A program made the translations under genes and the position numbers. A DNA stretch of 28,579 bases from Candidatus Scatomorpha stercorigallinarum (lineage in GTDB: Bacteria; Bacillota_A; Clostridia; Oscillospirales; Oscillospiraceae). Under the pieces are notes generated by a model. That model had not been told where the DNA came from, searched no databases, and saw only the letters and a program-made list of their open reading frames with translations. Shown here in pieces: positions 14,251 through 21,639 of this stretch; the stretch's first letter is position 1, and each line of letters starts with the position of its first letter. The stretch is taken from positions 1-28,579 of the forward strand of contig DVOV01000143.1 in assembly GCA_018713375.1 (NCBI GenBank), written 5' to 3'.

Positions 14251-14598
14251 TGGTGGAGGCGGGGGGAATCGAACCCCCGTCCGAAAATGCTTCCTTCGGA
14301 ACCTCTCCGGGCGCAGAGAGTCATTTGCTTTCCCTTACCCAGGCGTGGACGCTCACACTCAAAGGCTCGGTAGCTTCATTGTGCATGGTGCGCTCAAAGC
14401 TTTGCGCACTCACGTTCGCCGCTGATCGACGCCCCGCAGCCGGGCCGCGGCCCTCCCGGCGGGGACGCTCACTGCTTAGGCAGCGAGAAGAACAGTATCT
14501 TCGTTGTTCTTTGATTTATAATTGCCCGTTTTTAGGATGACAGGCGCATCCGCCCGCTATTCCGATCTCCGCATCCCCGTCGAAACCAGTACGCCCCC
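14251..14598 (-). ncRNA. ssrA: tmRNA (transfer-messenger RNA)
   Basis: 348 nt. The 5' end GGGGGCG (14598-14592) is followed by the conserved GGTTTCGACGGGG tRNA-like segment. It pairs over seven positions (one G-U) with CGCCTCC, which is followed by an encoded ACCA ending at 14251. The T-arm is GGGGG-TTCGATT-CCCCC. Between the ends lie the tag-reading frame (14476-14526) and several pseudoknot-prone GC inverted repeats. Works with SmpB, encoded about 2 kb upstream on the same strand, to release ribosomes stalled on broken mRNAs and tag the products for proteolysis. No clear promoter lies directly upstream. Confidence 0.95.
14476..14526 (-). other. tmRNA proteolysis-tag reading frame
   Basis: Resume codon GGC (14524-14526), then 15 codons and TAA, giving GNYKSKNNEDTVLLAA after the tRNA-borne Ala. 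The GGC resume codon matches Bacillus subtilis, whose tag starts AGK. The terminal LAA is the usual ClpXP signal. Confidence 0.85.
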
Positions 14599-14869
14599 TC
14601 GTCGTCGGCGCAAAGTCCGCTCGTCTCCGTTTCCGGCAAGAGCCTGCGGCTGTTGCCGAAAACTGCGCTCGCTCCGTTGCGCCTCGTCGGCGCGGACTGC
14701 ATATACTTCGCTTCCCCGCAAGCGGGAAAGCTCAGTCATTCCGTCGCGCCTCCTCTCAAAACCAAAGCCGGCGGCTTTGGTTTTGAAAACGAGAGCTTGT
14801 TGGCGCAATATTTGCGCCGTATGGCAGGGCGGGGCGGCGGCTGCCGCGCCCGCCGTTACCGGCTGTGGA
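14599..14869. other. Hairpin-rich spacer between cyclophilin gene and ssrA
   Basis: No gene or consensus promoter seen. It holds a 25-nt near-perfect hairpin (14634-14658), a direct repeat TCGTCGGCGC at 14602-14611 and 14684-14693, a CCCGC/GCGGG hairpin near 14715-14728, and the strong stem at 14757-14785. An open frame across part of it (14557-14808) overlaps the tmRNA 5' end and looks spurious. Confidence 0.5.
14757..14785 (-). terminator. Terminator-like stem after the cyclophilin gene
   Basis: A perfect 13-bp stem (14757-14769 with 14773-14785) with a three-base loop. Its ends are CAAAACC and GGTTTTG, an A-tail/U-tail form that can act on either strand. It lies about 85 nt past the cyclophilin stop. 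Confidence 0.6.
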
Positions 14870-15391
14870 TCAGAACTTCTTCGGCTCGGGGTAATCGACG
14901 CCGAAGGTCTCGGCAGTGGCTTTTTTTATGCGCTGCTCCGTGCGCGGACGGTCGTTGTAGTCGGTGGGGGCGGAGGCGATCCTGTCGACCTCGTCCATGC
15001 CATCGATGACCATGCCGAAGGCGGCGTATTCGCCGTCCAGGTGGGGGGCCTTGTCGTGCATGATGAAGAACTGGCTGCCGGCCGTGTCCGGCATCATGCT
15101 GCGGGCCATGCTGAGCACGCCGCGCGTGTGCTTGAGGTTATTTTTGCTGAAACCGTTGTGCTTGAACTCGCCCTTGATGCGGTAGCCGGGGCCGCCCATG
15201 CCGGTGCCCTGGGGGTCCCCGCCCTGAATCATGAAGCCGGGGATGACGCGGTGGAAGATGAGCCCGTCATAGAAGCCGCTCTGCACGAGGCTGAGGAAGT
15301 TGTTCACGGTGTTGGGGGCCAGCTCCGGGTAGAGCTCGGCCTTGATGACGCCGCCGTCCTCCATCTCGATGGTGACTATCGGGTTTGGCAT
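14870..15391 (-). CDS. Cyclophilin-type peptidyl-prolyl cis-trans isomerase
   Basis: 173 residues, a single cyclophilin domain with no signal peptide, so cytoplasmic. Catalytic and binding motifs are present: FHRVIPGFMIQGGDPQGTG (including the active-site Arg of FHR), MARSMMPDTAGSQFFIMH with the conserved GSQFFI, and YAAFGMVIDGMDEVDRIA. It speeds proline isomerisation during protein folding. I chose the second ATG (15389-15391), where AGGA lies 9 nt upstream; the first ATG (15397) is only 3 nt from it. The gene follows the SLH-domain gene by about 20 nt and precedes ssrA, all on one strand. Confidence 0.92.
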   Translation of the reverse strand: MPNPIVTIEMEDGGVIKAELYPELAPNTVNNFLSLVQSGFYDGLIFHRVIPGFMIQGGDPQGTGMGGPGYRIKGEFKHNGFSKNNLKHTRGVLSMARSMMPDTAGSQFFIMHDKAPHLDGEYAAFGMVIDGMDEVDRIASAPTDYNDRPRTEQRIKKATAETFGVDYPEPKKF

Positions 15392-15412
15392 ATACATTCG
15401 TCCTTTCTTTCT

Positions 15413-16606
15413 TTATCCGACAACGGAGGCTGCAGCCGCGCGCACCCCGTCCCCGTCCATGCCGGGGGAGATGGCGGCGCTGTAGAGCAGGCGGATGACC
15501 GCCCAGTCCAGCTCCGTGGGCCAGTCCGTGGTCAGGTGATACTGATAGAATATGCTCTCGGGGTGGTCGTAGGTGTCCGTCAGCAGGCCGAGGCCCTGGC
15601 AGAGCTCCTCAACGATCACGGCGCGGCGCAGCTTCTGGCTGATGTCCGTGCTGTAATAGATCTCGCCTTCGTAGATGTCGTGATCGCCGTGCCACCAGAC
15701 GGTGACATATCCATTATAGCCTTCGCCGAGGATATCGTCCATCTCCGACTGGGAGACGAAGTTGACGGTGAGGTTGGCGCCGTCTTCGTCCTCCGCCGCG
15801 GAGATGCCGGGGAAGCCCTCCACGCCGTTGAGCGCCGCGGCCAGAGCGGTGAAGAGCTCCAGGTCCTCCTCCGTGGGTGAGCCGGCGATGTGGTAGCGGA
15901 TGGGGTCGGACCAGCGGACGACGTTCTCGCGCGCGTCGCCGTATTCGGAGCCCAGGGCCACGTCGCAGAAGTAATCGATGATCTCCTCCGCCGTGCAGCC
16001 CTCGGCGGTGATGAGGGAGCCGCCCTCCGGCTGCGTCCCGCCCGGGCGGGCGGCGCGGCTGAGGATGGCGGCGGCCTGCGCGCGGGTGAGCCCGGCGCGG
16101 GGGCGGAACGTGCCGTCCTCAAAGCCCTCGACAACGCCGGAGGTTGTGAGCGCGAGGACGCCCGCGGCGCAGTCCGGGGAGATCTCTGATGAGTCCGGGA
16201 AGGACAGCGCGGAGCCTTCCGCGGCAGAGAGGCCGAAGGCGGCGGCGGTGACGCGGCACATGAGCTCGCGCGTGGCGGGCGCGTCCGGGGACGCATCCGC
16301 GGGCAGCCAGCCGTTTTCCTGCGCATAGGAGAGCTGGACGCCGGCCCAGTGCGCGCTGTCCGCGCCGGTGGGGGCTGACGTCATGCGGGCGGCCATAGTC
16401 ACGGCCTCCGCCACGGTGACGCCCTGCTCGGGGCGGAAATATCCGTCCTCAAAGCCGACGATGACGCCGGAGGCGGCCATCTCCATCACCGGCTCATAGT
16501 ACCACGCGCCGGCGGCCACGTCCGGGAAAGACGCGGGGGCATACTGCGCGGAGGCGGGCAGGGAGAGGGCGAGAACTGCGGCAAGGGCAGCGGCAAGCTT
16601 TTTCAT
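15413..16606 (-). CDS. Exported SLH-domain protein with C-terminal DUF2927-like domain
   Basis: 397 residues. A signal peptide ([20 protein letters not shown], cleavage near residue 20) is followed by S-layer-homology repeats. One is [20 protein letters not shown] with [19 protein letters not shown] (about 27-70), then a weaker central repeat (about 80-130). The third contains [20 protein letters not shown] with [19 protein letters not shown] (about 135-185). SLH repeats bind secondary cell-wall polymers. Residues ~205-385 resemble DUF2927: [32 protein letters not shown], and [20 protein letters not shown], with the E-E-x-x-Q-G-L-G-L motif. DUF2927 proteins have a metalloprotease-like look but no proven activity. 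The ATG overlaps the smpB stop (ATGA), so the two are coupled despite unrelated roles. Confidence 0.85.
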   Translation of the reverse strand: MKKLAAALAAVLALSLPASAQYAPASFPDVAAGAWYYEPVMEMAASGVIVGFEDGYFRPEQGVTVAEAVTMAARMTSAPTGADSAHWAGVQLSYAQENGWLPADASPDAPATRELMCRVTAAAFGLSAAEGSALSFPDSSEISPDCAAGVLALTTSGVVEGFEDGTFRPRAGLTRAQAAAILSRAARPGGTQPEGGSLITAEGCTAEEIIDYFCDVALGSEYGDARENVVRWSDPIRYHIAGSPTEEDLELFTALAAALNGVEGFPGISAAEDEDGANLTVNFVSQSEMDDILGEGYNGYVTVWWHGDHDIYEGEIYYSTDISQKLRRAVIVEELCQGLGLLTDTYDHPESIFYQYHLTTDWPTELDWAVIRLLYSAAISPGMDGDGVRAAAASVVG

Positions 16607-17070
16607 CCGTTGCGCTCCTTCATGGCGCGGTCGATGTCGCGCCTGGCGTCCCGCTCCGAGGCGGCGGCGCGCTTGTCGTAGAGCTTCTTGCCCTTGCAGA
16701 GGCCGAGCTCGACCTTCACGCGGCTGTCCTTGAAATACAGCGAGAGGGGGATGAGCGCGACGCCGTCCTGCATGATGCGGGCGTTGAGGCGGTTTATCTC
16801 CCGCTTGTGCATCAGCAGGCGCTTGGGGCGCATGGGGTCGCGGTTGAAGATGTTGCCCTTTTCATAGGGGCTGATGTGCAGCCCGCGGGCGAAGAGCTCG
16901 CCGTCCTTTATGGTGCAGAACGAGTCCTTGAGATTCACCGTGCCGGCGCGGATGCTCTTGACCTCCGTGCCGAAAAGCTCGATGCCGGCCTCGTAGCGCT
17001 CGAGGACGAAGTAGTCGTGGAACGCCTTGCGGTTCTGCGCTATCTGTTTGACGCCCTGCGCCCTGGCCAT
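16603..17070 (-). CDS. smpB: SsrA-binding protein SmpB
   Basis: 155 residues, normal length. Signature segments: [20 protein letters not shown] near the start, [20 protein letters not shown] (the RNA-binding OB core), [20 protein letters not shown], and a basic C-terminal tail from [20 protein letters not shown] on. The tail enters the mRNA channel of the stalled ribosome. It binds the tRNA-like part of tmRNA and is required for trans-translation. The ATG at 17070 follows GGAGG with about 8 nt spacing. ssrA lies 2 kb downstream on the same strand with two genes between. Confidence 0.97.
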   Translation of the reverse strand: MARAQGVKQIAQNRKAFHDYFVLERYEAGIELFGTEVKSIRAGTVNLKDSFCTIKDGELFARGLHISPYEKGNIFNRDPMRPKRLLMHKREINRLNARIMQDGVALIPLSLYFKDSRVKVELGLCKGKKLYDKRAAASERDARRDIDRAMKERNG

Positions 17071-17105
17071 GGCGCTCCACCTCCTTTACGGGCTCACTGT
17101 GCGGT

Positions 17106-17111
17106 AGTATA
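17106..17111 (-). promoter_or_regulatory. Possible extended -10 promoter of smpB
   Basis: On the minus strand TGT-TATACT lies about 35 nt before the smpB start. The -35 region at 17-nt spacing (TTTATT) is poor; an extended -10 could compensate. Confidence 0.45.
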
Positions 17112-17158
17112 ACACATCTGTCAAGGGAAATAAACACCGGTTTGTTAACATTTACGTT

Positions 17159-17395
17159 TCAGCGCAGCAGGAAGGGCAGGGCGTAGTCCGCCACGGCGAC
17201 GGAGACGTCCGGCGCGGGGCGGGCGAGGATGAGCGAGCCGCCCTCCCCGGGGAAGAGCTCCAGCTCCGTGCGCGGCCAGGGGGAAAGGCCGCGCTCCGTG
17301 AGCGCGCGGCGCACGAGGGCGGCGGCGGAGCGCATGTCCGGCTCGCCGGGGACGAAAAGGGCCGCCGAGGCGGCGGTGGCGCATATGATCTCCAT
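17159..17395 (-). CDS. Small conserved-looking hypothetical protein, 78 residues
   Basis: ATG at 17393-17395 with GGAGG at 8 nt spacing. The product starts MEIICATAASAALFVPGEPD and contains MRSAAALVRRALTERGLSPW, then ELELFPGEGGSLILARPAPD, ending ADYALPFLLR. It has no membrane segment and no signal peptide. The alternation of a helix (18-34) with strand-like parts (42-75) suggests a compact alpha/beta fold. I do not recognise the family. It precedes smpB by 88 nt on the same strand without a visible terminator, so it may be co-transcribed with it. Other overlapping frames are Arg/Pro-rich shadows. Confidence 0.7.
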   Translation of the reverse strand: MEIICATAASAALFVPGEPDMRSAAALVRRALTERGLSPWPRTELELFPGEGGSLILARPAPDVSVAVADYALPFLLR

Positions 17396-17416
17396 GGTAG
17401 ATACCTCCGTGCTGCT

Positions 17417-17446
17417 ATCATCGCCCCATCCGGCGCCCGCCGTCAA
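17417..17446 (-). promoter_or_regulatory. Possible promoter of the 78-residue protein gene
   Basis: On the minus strand there is TTGACG (17441-17446), an 18-nt spacer and GATGAT (17417-17422), about 22 nt before the start codon. It is divergent from the NUDIX/wal promoter. Confidence 0.4.
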
Positions 17447-17485
17447 GTTTAAAATACTGGCAGGGGAGGGGACTTGCCACAACGG

Positions 17486-17514
17486 TTGACAAAGGGCCGC
17501 GGGATGGATATATT
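17486..17514 (+). promoter_or_regulatory. Sigma-A promoter of the NUDIX-walRKHI operon
   Basis: TTGACA (17486-17491), 17-nt spacer, TATATT (17509-17514). The start codon of the NUDIX gene is about 114 nt downstream. I see no second promoter before walR. Confidence 0.82.
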
Positions 17515-17627
17515 GGGAGGCGCGGGGAGGCCGGCGGCGCATCGGCGCAAAAAGGCGGCTCCGCTGTTGTTTTGTCCGGCGGGATATGGTAAAATGACGG
17601 TGAGCATATTGAAGCGGAGGCACTGCT

Positions 17628-18167
17628 ATGGCTTTTGAAAAGCGGATAGACGGCAAGACGCTCTATGAGGGCGTGATCGTGAACGTACACATGGACCGCG
17701 CGCAGCTGGTGGACGGCGACGTCGTCCGGCGCGAGGTGGTGGAGCACCCCGGCGGCGTGACGGTGATACCCGTGGAGCCGGACGGCACCGTCTGGTGCGT
17801 GAGGCAGTTCCGCTATCCCTTCCAGCGCGAGATGCTGGAGACGCCGGCGGGCAAGCTGGAGCGCGGGGAGGACCCCGCCGAGTGCGCCCGGCGCGAGCTC
17901 TCGGAGGAGACTGGGCTGACGGCGGACGAGCTCGTCGGCCTGGGTAAATGCTGTACATCGCCGGGGTTTTCGACGGAGGTGCTGCACATTTACCTCGCCC
18001 TGGGGCTGCACCAGGGGCGGGCGCACCTGGACCCGGGGGAATTTCTGAACGTGGAAAAACACCCGCTCGCGGAGCTGTCGCAGATGGTGATGAGCGGGGA
18101 GATAGACGACGCCAAGACCATGATCGCCGTGCTGAAGGCGGAGAAATATCTGGAGGGCAGGAAATGA
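17628..18167 (+). CDS. NUDIX hydrolase, ADP-ribose pyrophosphatase type
   Basis: 179 residues. A complete Nudix box spans Gly75 to Leu97: G-x5-E, then x7 and RELSEETGL. The upstream REVVEHPGGVTVIPV and VRQFRYPFQREMLETPAGKL are typical of ADP-ribose pyrophosphatases (NudF/YqkG). They hydrolyse ADP-ribose to AMP and ribose 5-phosphate in the cytoplasm. The start ATG has GGAGG upstream. Its stop overlaps the walR start (ATGA), so it heads the wal operon. Other nucleotide-sugar substrates remain possible. Confidence 0.93.
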   Translation: MAFEKRIDGKTLYEGVIVNVHMDRAQLVDGDVVRREVVEHPGGVTVIPVEPDGTVWCVRQFRYPFQREMLETPAGKLERGEDPAECARRELSEETGLTADELVGLGKCCTSPGFSTEVLHIYLALGLHQGRAHLDPGEFLNVEKHPLAELSQMVMSGEIDDAKTMIAVLKAEKYLEGRK

Positions 18168-18865
18168 ACAACAAGGTGCTCATCGTCGATGACGAGCGGG
18201 CGATAGTGGACATCCTCAAGTACAACCTGGAGAAGAACGGCATGACGGCCATCTGCGCCTACGACGGCGGGGAGGGGCTGCGCCTGGCGCGCGAGAGCGA
18301 CCCGGACGTGATACTGCTGGACGTGATGCTGCCGGTGATGGACGGCTTCGAGGTCTGCCGCACGCTGCGCGCGGAGGGCAACAACGTGCCCATCATCATG
18401 ATCACCGCCCGCGAGGAGGAGACGGACAAGGTGTTCGGCCTCGAGCTGGGGGCGGACGACTATATCACGAAGCCGTTTTCCATGCGCGAGGTGGTGGCGC
18501 GCGTCCGCACCAACATGCGCCGGGCCGTGGCGATGGCCCCGCAGAGCGCGCCGGAGCCCTCCGGCGACCAGCTGCGGGCCAAGGACCTGACGATAGACAA
18601 GGCGCGGCACGCCGTTTTCAAGGACGGGAAGGAGATCGAGCTCACGCAGCGCGAGTATGAGCTGATACTCTACCTGGCGGAGAACCCGGGCAAGGTCATC
18701 TCCCGCGAGGAGCTGATGAGCCGCGTCTGGCAGTACGACTACTATGGCGACCTGCGGGCCGTGGATGTGGCCATCAGGCGGCTGCGCGAGAAGCTGGAGC
18801 CCAACCCCTCGGAGCCCGAGTACGTGATGACCAAGCGCGGCGCGGGCTACTACTTCGCCGACTGA
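18164..18865 (+). CDS. walR: Response regulator WalR (YycF), OmpR/PhoB family
   Basis: 233 residues. The receiver domain (1-118) has the acidic pocket Asp9-Asp10, phospho-acceptor Asp53 in LLDVMLPVMDGFEV, Thr81 and Lys103 (TKPF). After a short linker, a winged-helix DNA-binding domain (about 140-232) includes ELTQREYELILYLAENPGKV, then the recognition region VDVAIRRLREKLEPNPSEPE and VMTKRGAGYYF. The ATG overlaps the NUDIX stop by 4 nt. The neighbouring kinase and YycH/YycI/YycJ-like genes identify it as WalR, the mostly essential regulator of cell-wall hydrolases and wall metabolism in low-GC Gram-positives. Confidence 0.92.
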   Translation: MNNKVLIVDDERAIVDILKYNLEKNGMTAICAYDGGEGLRLARESDPDVILLDVMLPVMDGFEVCRTLRAEGNNVPIIMITAREEETDKVFGLELGADDYITKPFSMREVVARVRTNMRRAVAMAPQSAPEPSGDQLRAKDLTIDKARHAVFKDGKEIELTQREYELILYLAENPGKVISREELMSRVWQYDYYGDLRAVDVAIRRLREKLEPNPSEPEYVMTKRGAGYYFAD

Positions 18866-18868
18866 CGC

Positions 18869-20353
18869 ATGAAGCAGCAGGAGGGGAAAAAGCGCGCGCG
18901 CTCGGGGCTCGTGAGCCTTTACACCAAGCTCGTGCTCATCATATTCGTGCTAATCATCGCGCTGATGGCCGTCACCGGCGTGTTCCTCACGCGCGGCGTC
19001 AGCAGCTTTTACACGAACGACTTCTACGACCAGATGCAGCAGGTGTTCTCCAGCACGGGGCTGGCGGAGGACCTGCGCGACAGCGCGGCCGCCGGCGACT
19101 ATGAGCATATGGCGGCCATCATCCGCACCTACGCCGGACAGCTGGGCATCGACTCGGGGACGAGGAACTTCCACATCCTGGCCGGGGACACGGGGGCCTG
19201 GCTGGCCGGCAGCACCCAGCCGGAGAACGGCGTGGAGATCACGCCCAACATCGTCACCGCCATCGGGGGCGGCAACGGGTATGACTATGACCCCGGCGCG
19301 GACTATATGGACGTGGCGCTGCCCATTGAGAGCGGCAGCAACGGCTATATCATCTACGTCGTGGACAACAAGGCCACCATGGAGAGCCTCAACGCGCAGC
19401 TCATCAGCATCATCGTGGACGCGCTCGTGGTGGGCCTGGTCATCTCCGTGCTGCTGTGCCTGATCCTGGCGCGGGCCATCACCTCGCCCATCCAGGACCT
19501 CACCCGGGCGGCGGAGAAGGTGGCCGGCGGCGACTTCACGGACAAGGTGGAGAACGACTCCAAAGACGAGATCGGCGTGCTCACCCGCACGTTCAACGAC
19601 ATGGCCGGGCAGCTGGAGGACACGCTGGACGACCTGACGAAGTCCGAGCAGATGCGGCGCGAATTCGTGGCCAACGTCTCGCACGAGCTGCGCACGCCCA
19701 TCACCAGCGTCCGCAGCTACGCCGAGACTCTGGAGGACGAGCCGGACATGCCGGAGGACACGCGCCAGCGCTTCCTGGAGGTCATACTCAACGAGAGCGA
19801 CCGCATGACGAAGATCGTGCAGGACCTGCTGACGCTCTCGCGCTTCGACGCGGGCAGCATCGAGTTTTCCTTTGACGAATTCAGCTTTGAGAAGTCCGTG
19901 CGGGACGTCTATAACGCCATGGCCATGGAGGCGCAGGCACACGGGCACAACTTTGTGCTCGAACTGGAGCCGAACATGCCGCGCATCCGCGGCGACCGCC
20001 AGCGCGTGGAGCAGGTGCTCATCAACATGGTCTCCAACGCCGTCAAATACACCAAGGACGGCGGGCAGATCAGCGTCAGCGCCGGCGCGAAGAAGGGCGA
20101 GGTCTGGTGCACCGTGCGCGACAACGGCATCGGCATCCCCTCCGAGGACACGGGCAAGGTGTTCGACAGATTCTACCGCGTGGACAAGGCGCGCAGCCGC
20201 GAGAGCGGCGGCACGGGCCTGGGGCTCTCGATAGCGCAGGAGATCGTCGTCCGCCACGGCGGGCGCATCGAGCTGCAGAGCAGGCTGGGGCACGGTACAA
20301 CGATAACCGTCTATTTGCCCGTGGAGGGGCCGAAGGATGAAAAACAGCGCTGA
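18869..20353 (+). CDS. walK: Sensor histidine kinase WalK (YycG), short form without PAS
   Basis: 494 residues. The layout is a membrane span at about 19-41, an extracellular sensor region (about 42-177), a second span at about 178-202, and a HAMP domain (about 203-256). The phospho-acceptor is His272 in FVANVSHELRTPITS. The ATPase domain has N box with Asn390 (NMVSNAVKYTKDG), G1 DNGIGI (418-423), F box VFDRFYRVDKARS, and G2 GGTGLGL (447-453). Bacillus WalK is about 610 residues and carries a PAS domain between HAMP and the kinase; here HAMP joins the dimerisation helix directly, so PAS is missing. It phosphorylates WalR and senses wall status. The start is 3 nt after the walR stop; its end overlaps walH by 17 nt. 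Confidence 0.92.
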   Translation: MKQQEGKKRARSGLVSLYTKLVLIIFVLIIALMAVTGVFLTRGVSSFYTNDFYDQMQQVFSSTGLAEDLRDSAAAGDYEHMAAIIRTYAGQLGIDSGTRNFHILAGDTGAWLAGSTQPENGVEITPNIVTAIGGGNGYDYDPGADYMDVALPIESGSNGYIIYVVDNKATMESLNAQLISIIVDALVVGLVISVLLCLILARAITSPIQDLTRAAEKVAGGDFTDKVENDSKDEIGVLTRTFNDMAGQLEDTLDDLTKSEQMRREFVANVSHELRTPITSVRSYAETLEDEPDMPEDTRQRFLEVILNESDRMTKIVQDLLTLSRFDAGSIEFSFDEFSFEKSVRDVYNAMAMEAQAHGHNFVLELEPNMPRIRGDRQRVEQVLINMVSNAVKYTKDGGQISVSAGAKKGEVWCTVRDNGIGIPSEDTGKVFDRFYRVDKARSRESGGTGLGLSIAQEIVVRHGGRIELQSRLGHGTTITVYLPVEGPKDEKQR

Positions 20354-21638
20354 AAAGCCGCGCCGCCGGCTGAAAAAGGGCACGATAAGCGCCCTGCAGG
20401 ACCTGGCTATCGTCCTGCTGCTGGTGCTGGGCGTGGCGCTGAGCGCCGCCGGCGGGCTGCTGCCGGCGGACGTCGTCGCCGGCTGGCTGGCCGGGAAGGC
20501 GCAGAGCGGGGAGGAGGCGGACGAGGGCTATGCCCCCGCAGCCGCGCCCTACTGCATCGTCCTCACGCCGGAGGACGGCGCGCACTGCGCCGTGATGTAC
20601 AGCGGCGAGGAACTGGCGGAGACCTACGGGCGCTTTTCCGCCATGCTGGGCGAGGCGCTGGGCTCCTCCTTCGGCGCCGAGGCCGTCACCGAGGACGACT
20701 GGCGCGCCGCGCTCGGAGGGCAGGGCGTATATTTCGACTTTTACAATGATTTCCTGCTATCGACTTACGCCATCTGGCTGGGTACGACGATGACGGGCGA
20801 CTCCTCCGGGCACACGGCCCGGCGCATCTGCCTGGCCATCGAGGACGGGGCTGTGGCGCTCTATTACGTGCGCCCGCGGGCCAACGACGGGCGCTATTAT
20901 TTCCGCTGCGAGACGGCCCTGCCGGCGGACGCGCTGGCAGGGCAGCTGAGCTCCGCCGTGCCGAACGGGGCGGAGTTCCGCTTCGAGCGCGCGGGCTATG
21001 AGCACATCGACCCGTATTTTGTGATGACGGCGGACACGCCGCAGGTCTATTCTGCCACGGCGCACAGCTCCTTTGCCGACCTGGGCGAGGCGGCGGCCAT
21101 GGACGCCTTCGGCATGAACAGCTATCTGGCGCAGAGCTACCCGGAATCCGACGGCGCGCTGGTCTGGGTGGACGGGGAGAGCACGATGCGCGTGGGCACG
21201 GACGGGACGGTGTATTATTCCTCCCCCCAGCCTGAGCCGGGCGAGGTGGAGCGGCTGGGGCCGGCGGCGGCCATTGAACTGGGCCGGGCGCTGGTGGAAG
21301 CCACGCTGGGGCGCGTCAGCGGCGACGCGCAGGTTCAGCTCTCCTACATCGTGTTCGACGAGAGCGCGGAGGCCTATGAGCTGTGGTTCAGCTATTCGCT
21401 GAACGGCCTGCCGGTGGAACTGCCGGGCGGGCAGAACGCGGCGGTGATAAGGCTCGTGGGGAGGACGGTCTACGACGTGGAGCTGCGCTTCAGGGCGTAT
21501 ACGCTCGAAAACGCCACCGAGAACGTCCTGCCCGTGGACATGGCCGCCTCCATCGCCGACGCCGCCGGCGGCGGGGAGCCGCGGCTCTCGTACATCGACG
21601 GCGCGGAGGGCGTGACGGTCAACTGGCCGGTCAAGTGA
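20337..21638 (+). CDS. walH: WalH (YycH)-like regulatory membrane protein
   Basis: 433 residues. A basic cytoplasmic start is followed by one membrane span (about residues 18-42, LQDLAIVLLLVLGVALSAAG) and a large extracytoplasmic part. There is no catalytic motif. Features are an Ala/Glu-rich linker, VYFDFYNDFLLSTYAIWLG near 130-148, and a late region ELWFSYSLNGLPVELPGGQN. The call rests on the fold outline (N-terminal anchor plus YycH-like body) and on its place right after walK. In Bacillus, WalH and WalI form a complex that modulates WalK. Sequence similarity to Bacillus YycH is weak by eye. Confidence 0.72.
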   Translation: MKNSAEKPRRRLKKGTISALQDLAIVLLLVLGVALSAAGGLLPADVVAGWLAGKAQSGEEADEGYAPAAAPYCIVLTPEDGAHCAVMYSGEELAETYGRFSAMLGEALGSSFGAEAVTEDDWRAALGGQGVYFDFYNDFLLSTYAIWLGTTMTGDSSGHTARRICLAIEDGAVALYYVRPRANDGRYYFRCETALPADALAGQLSSAVPNGAEFRFERAGYEHIDPYFVMTADTPQVYSATAHSSFADLGEAAAMDAFGMNSYLAQSYPESDGALVWVDGESTMRVGTDGTVYYSSPQPEPGEVERLGPAAAIELGRALVEATLGRVSGDAQVQLSYIVFDESAEAYELWFSYSLNGLPVELPGGQNAAVIRLVGRTVYDVELRFRAYTLENATENVLPVDMAASIADAAGGGEPRLSYIDGAEGVTVNWPVK

Positions 21639-21639
21639 T

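Noticed and set aside
14202..14540. Plus-strand open frame with VEAGGIEPPSE-like start
   Set aside because: It is the antisense of the tmRNA; this false protein is frequently annotated opposite tRNA/tmRNA 3' ends. No ribosome-binding site.
13994..14598. tmRNA-targeted integrative element
   Set aside because: No integrase gene and no second copy of the ssrA 3' end were seen in the window.
14557..14808. Minus-strand 83-codon frame upstream of ssrA
   Set aside because: It overlaps the tmRNA 5' end, is Arg-rich with no ribosome-binding site, and follows palindromic repeats rather than a protein pattern.
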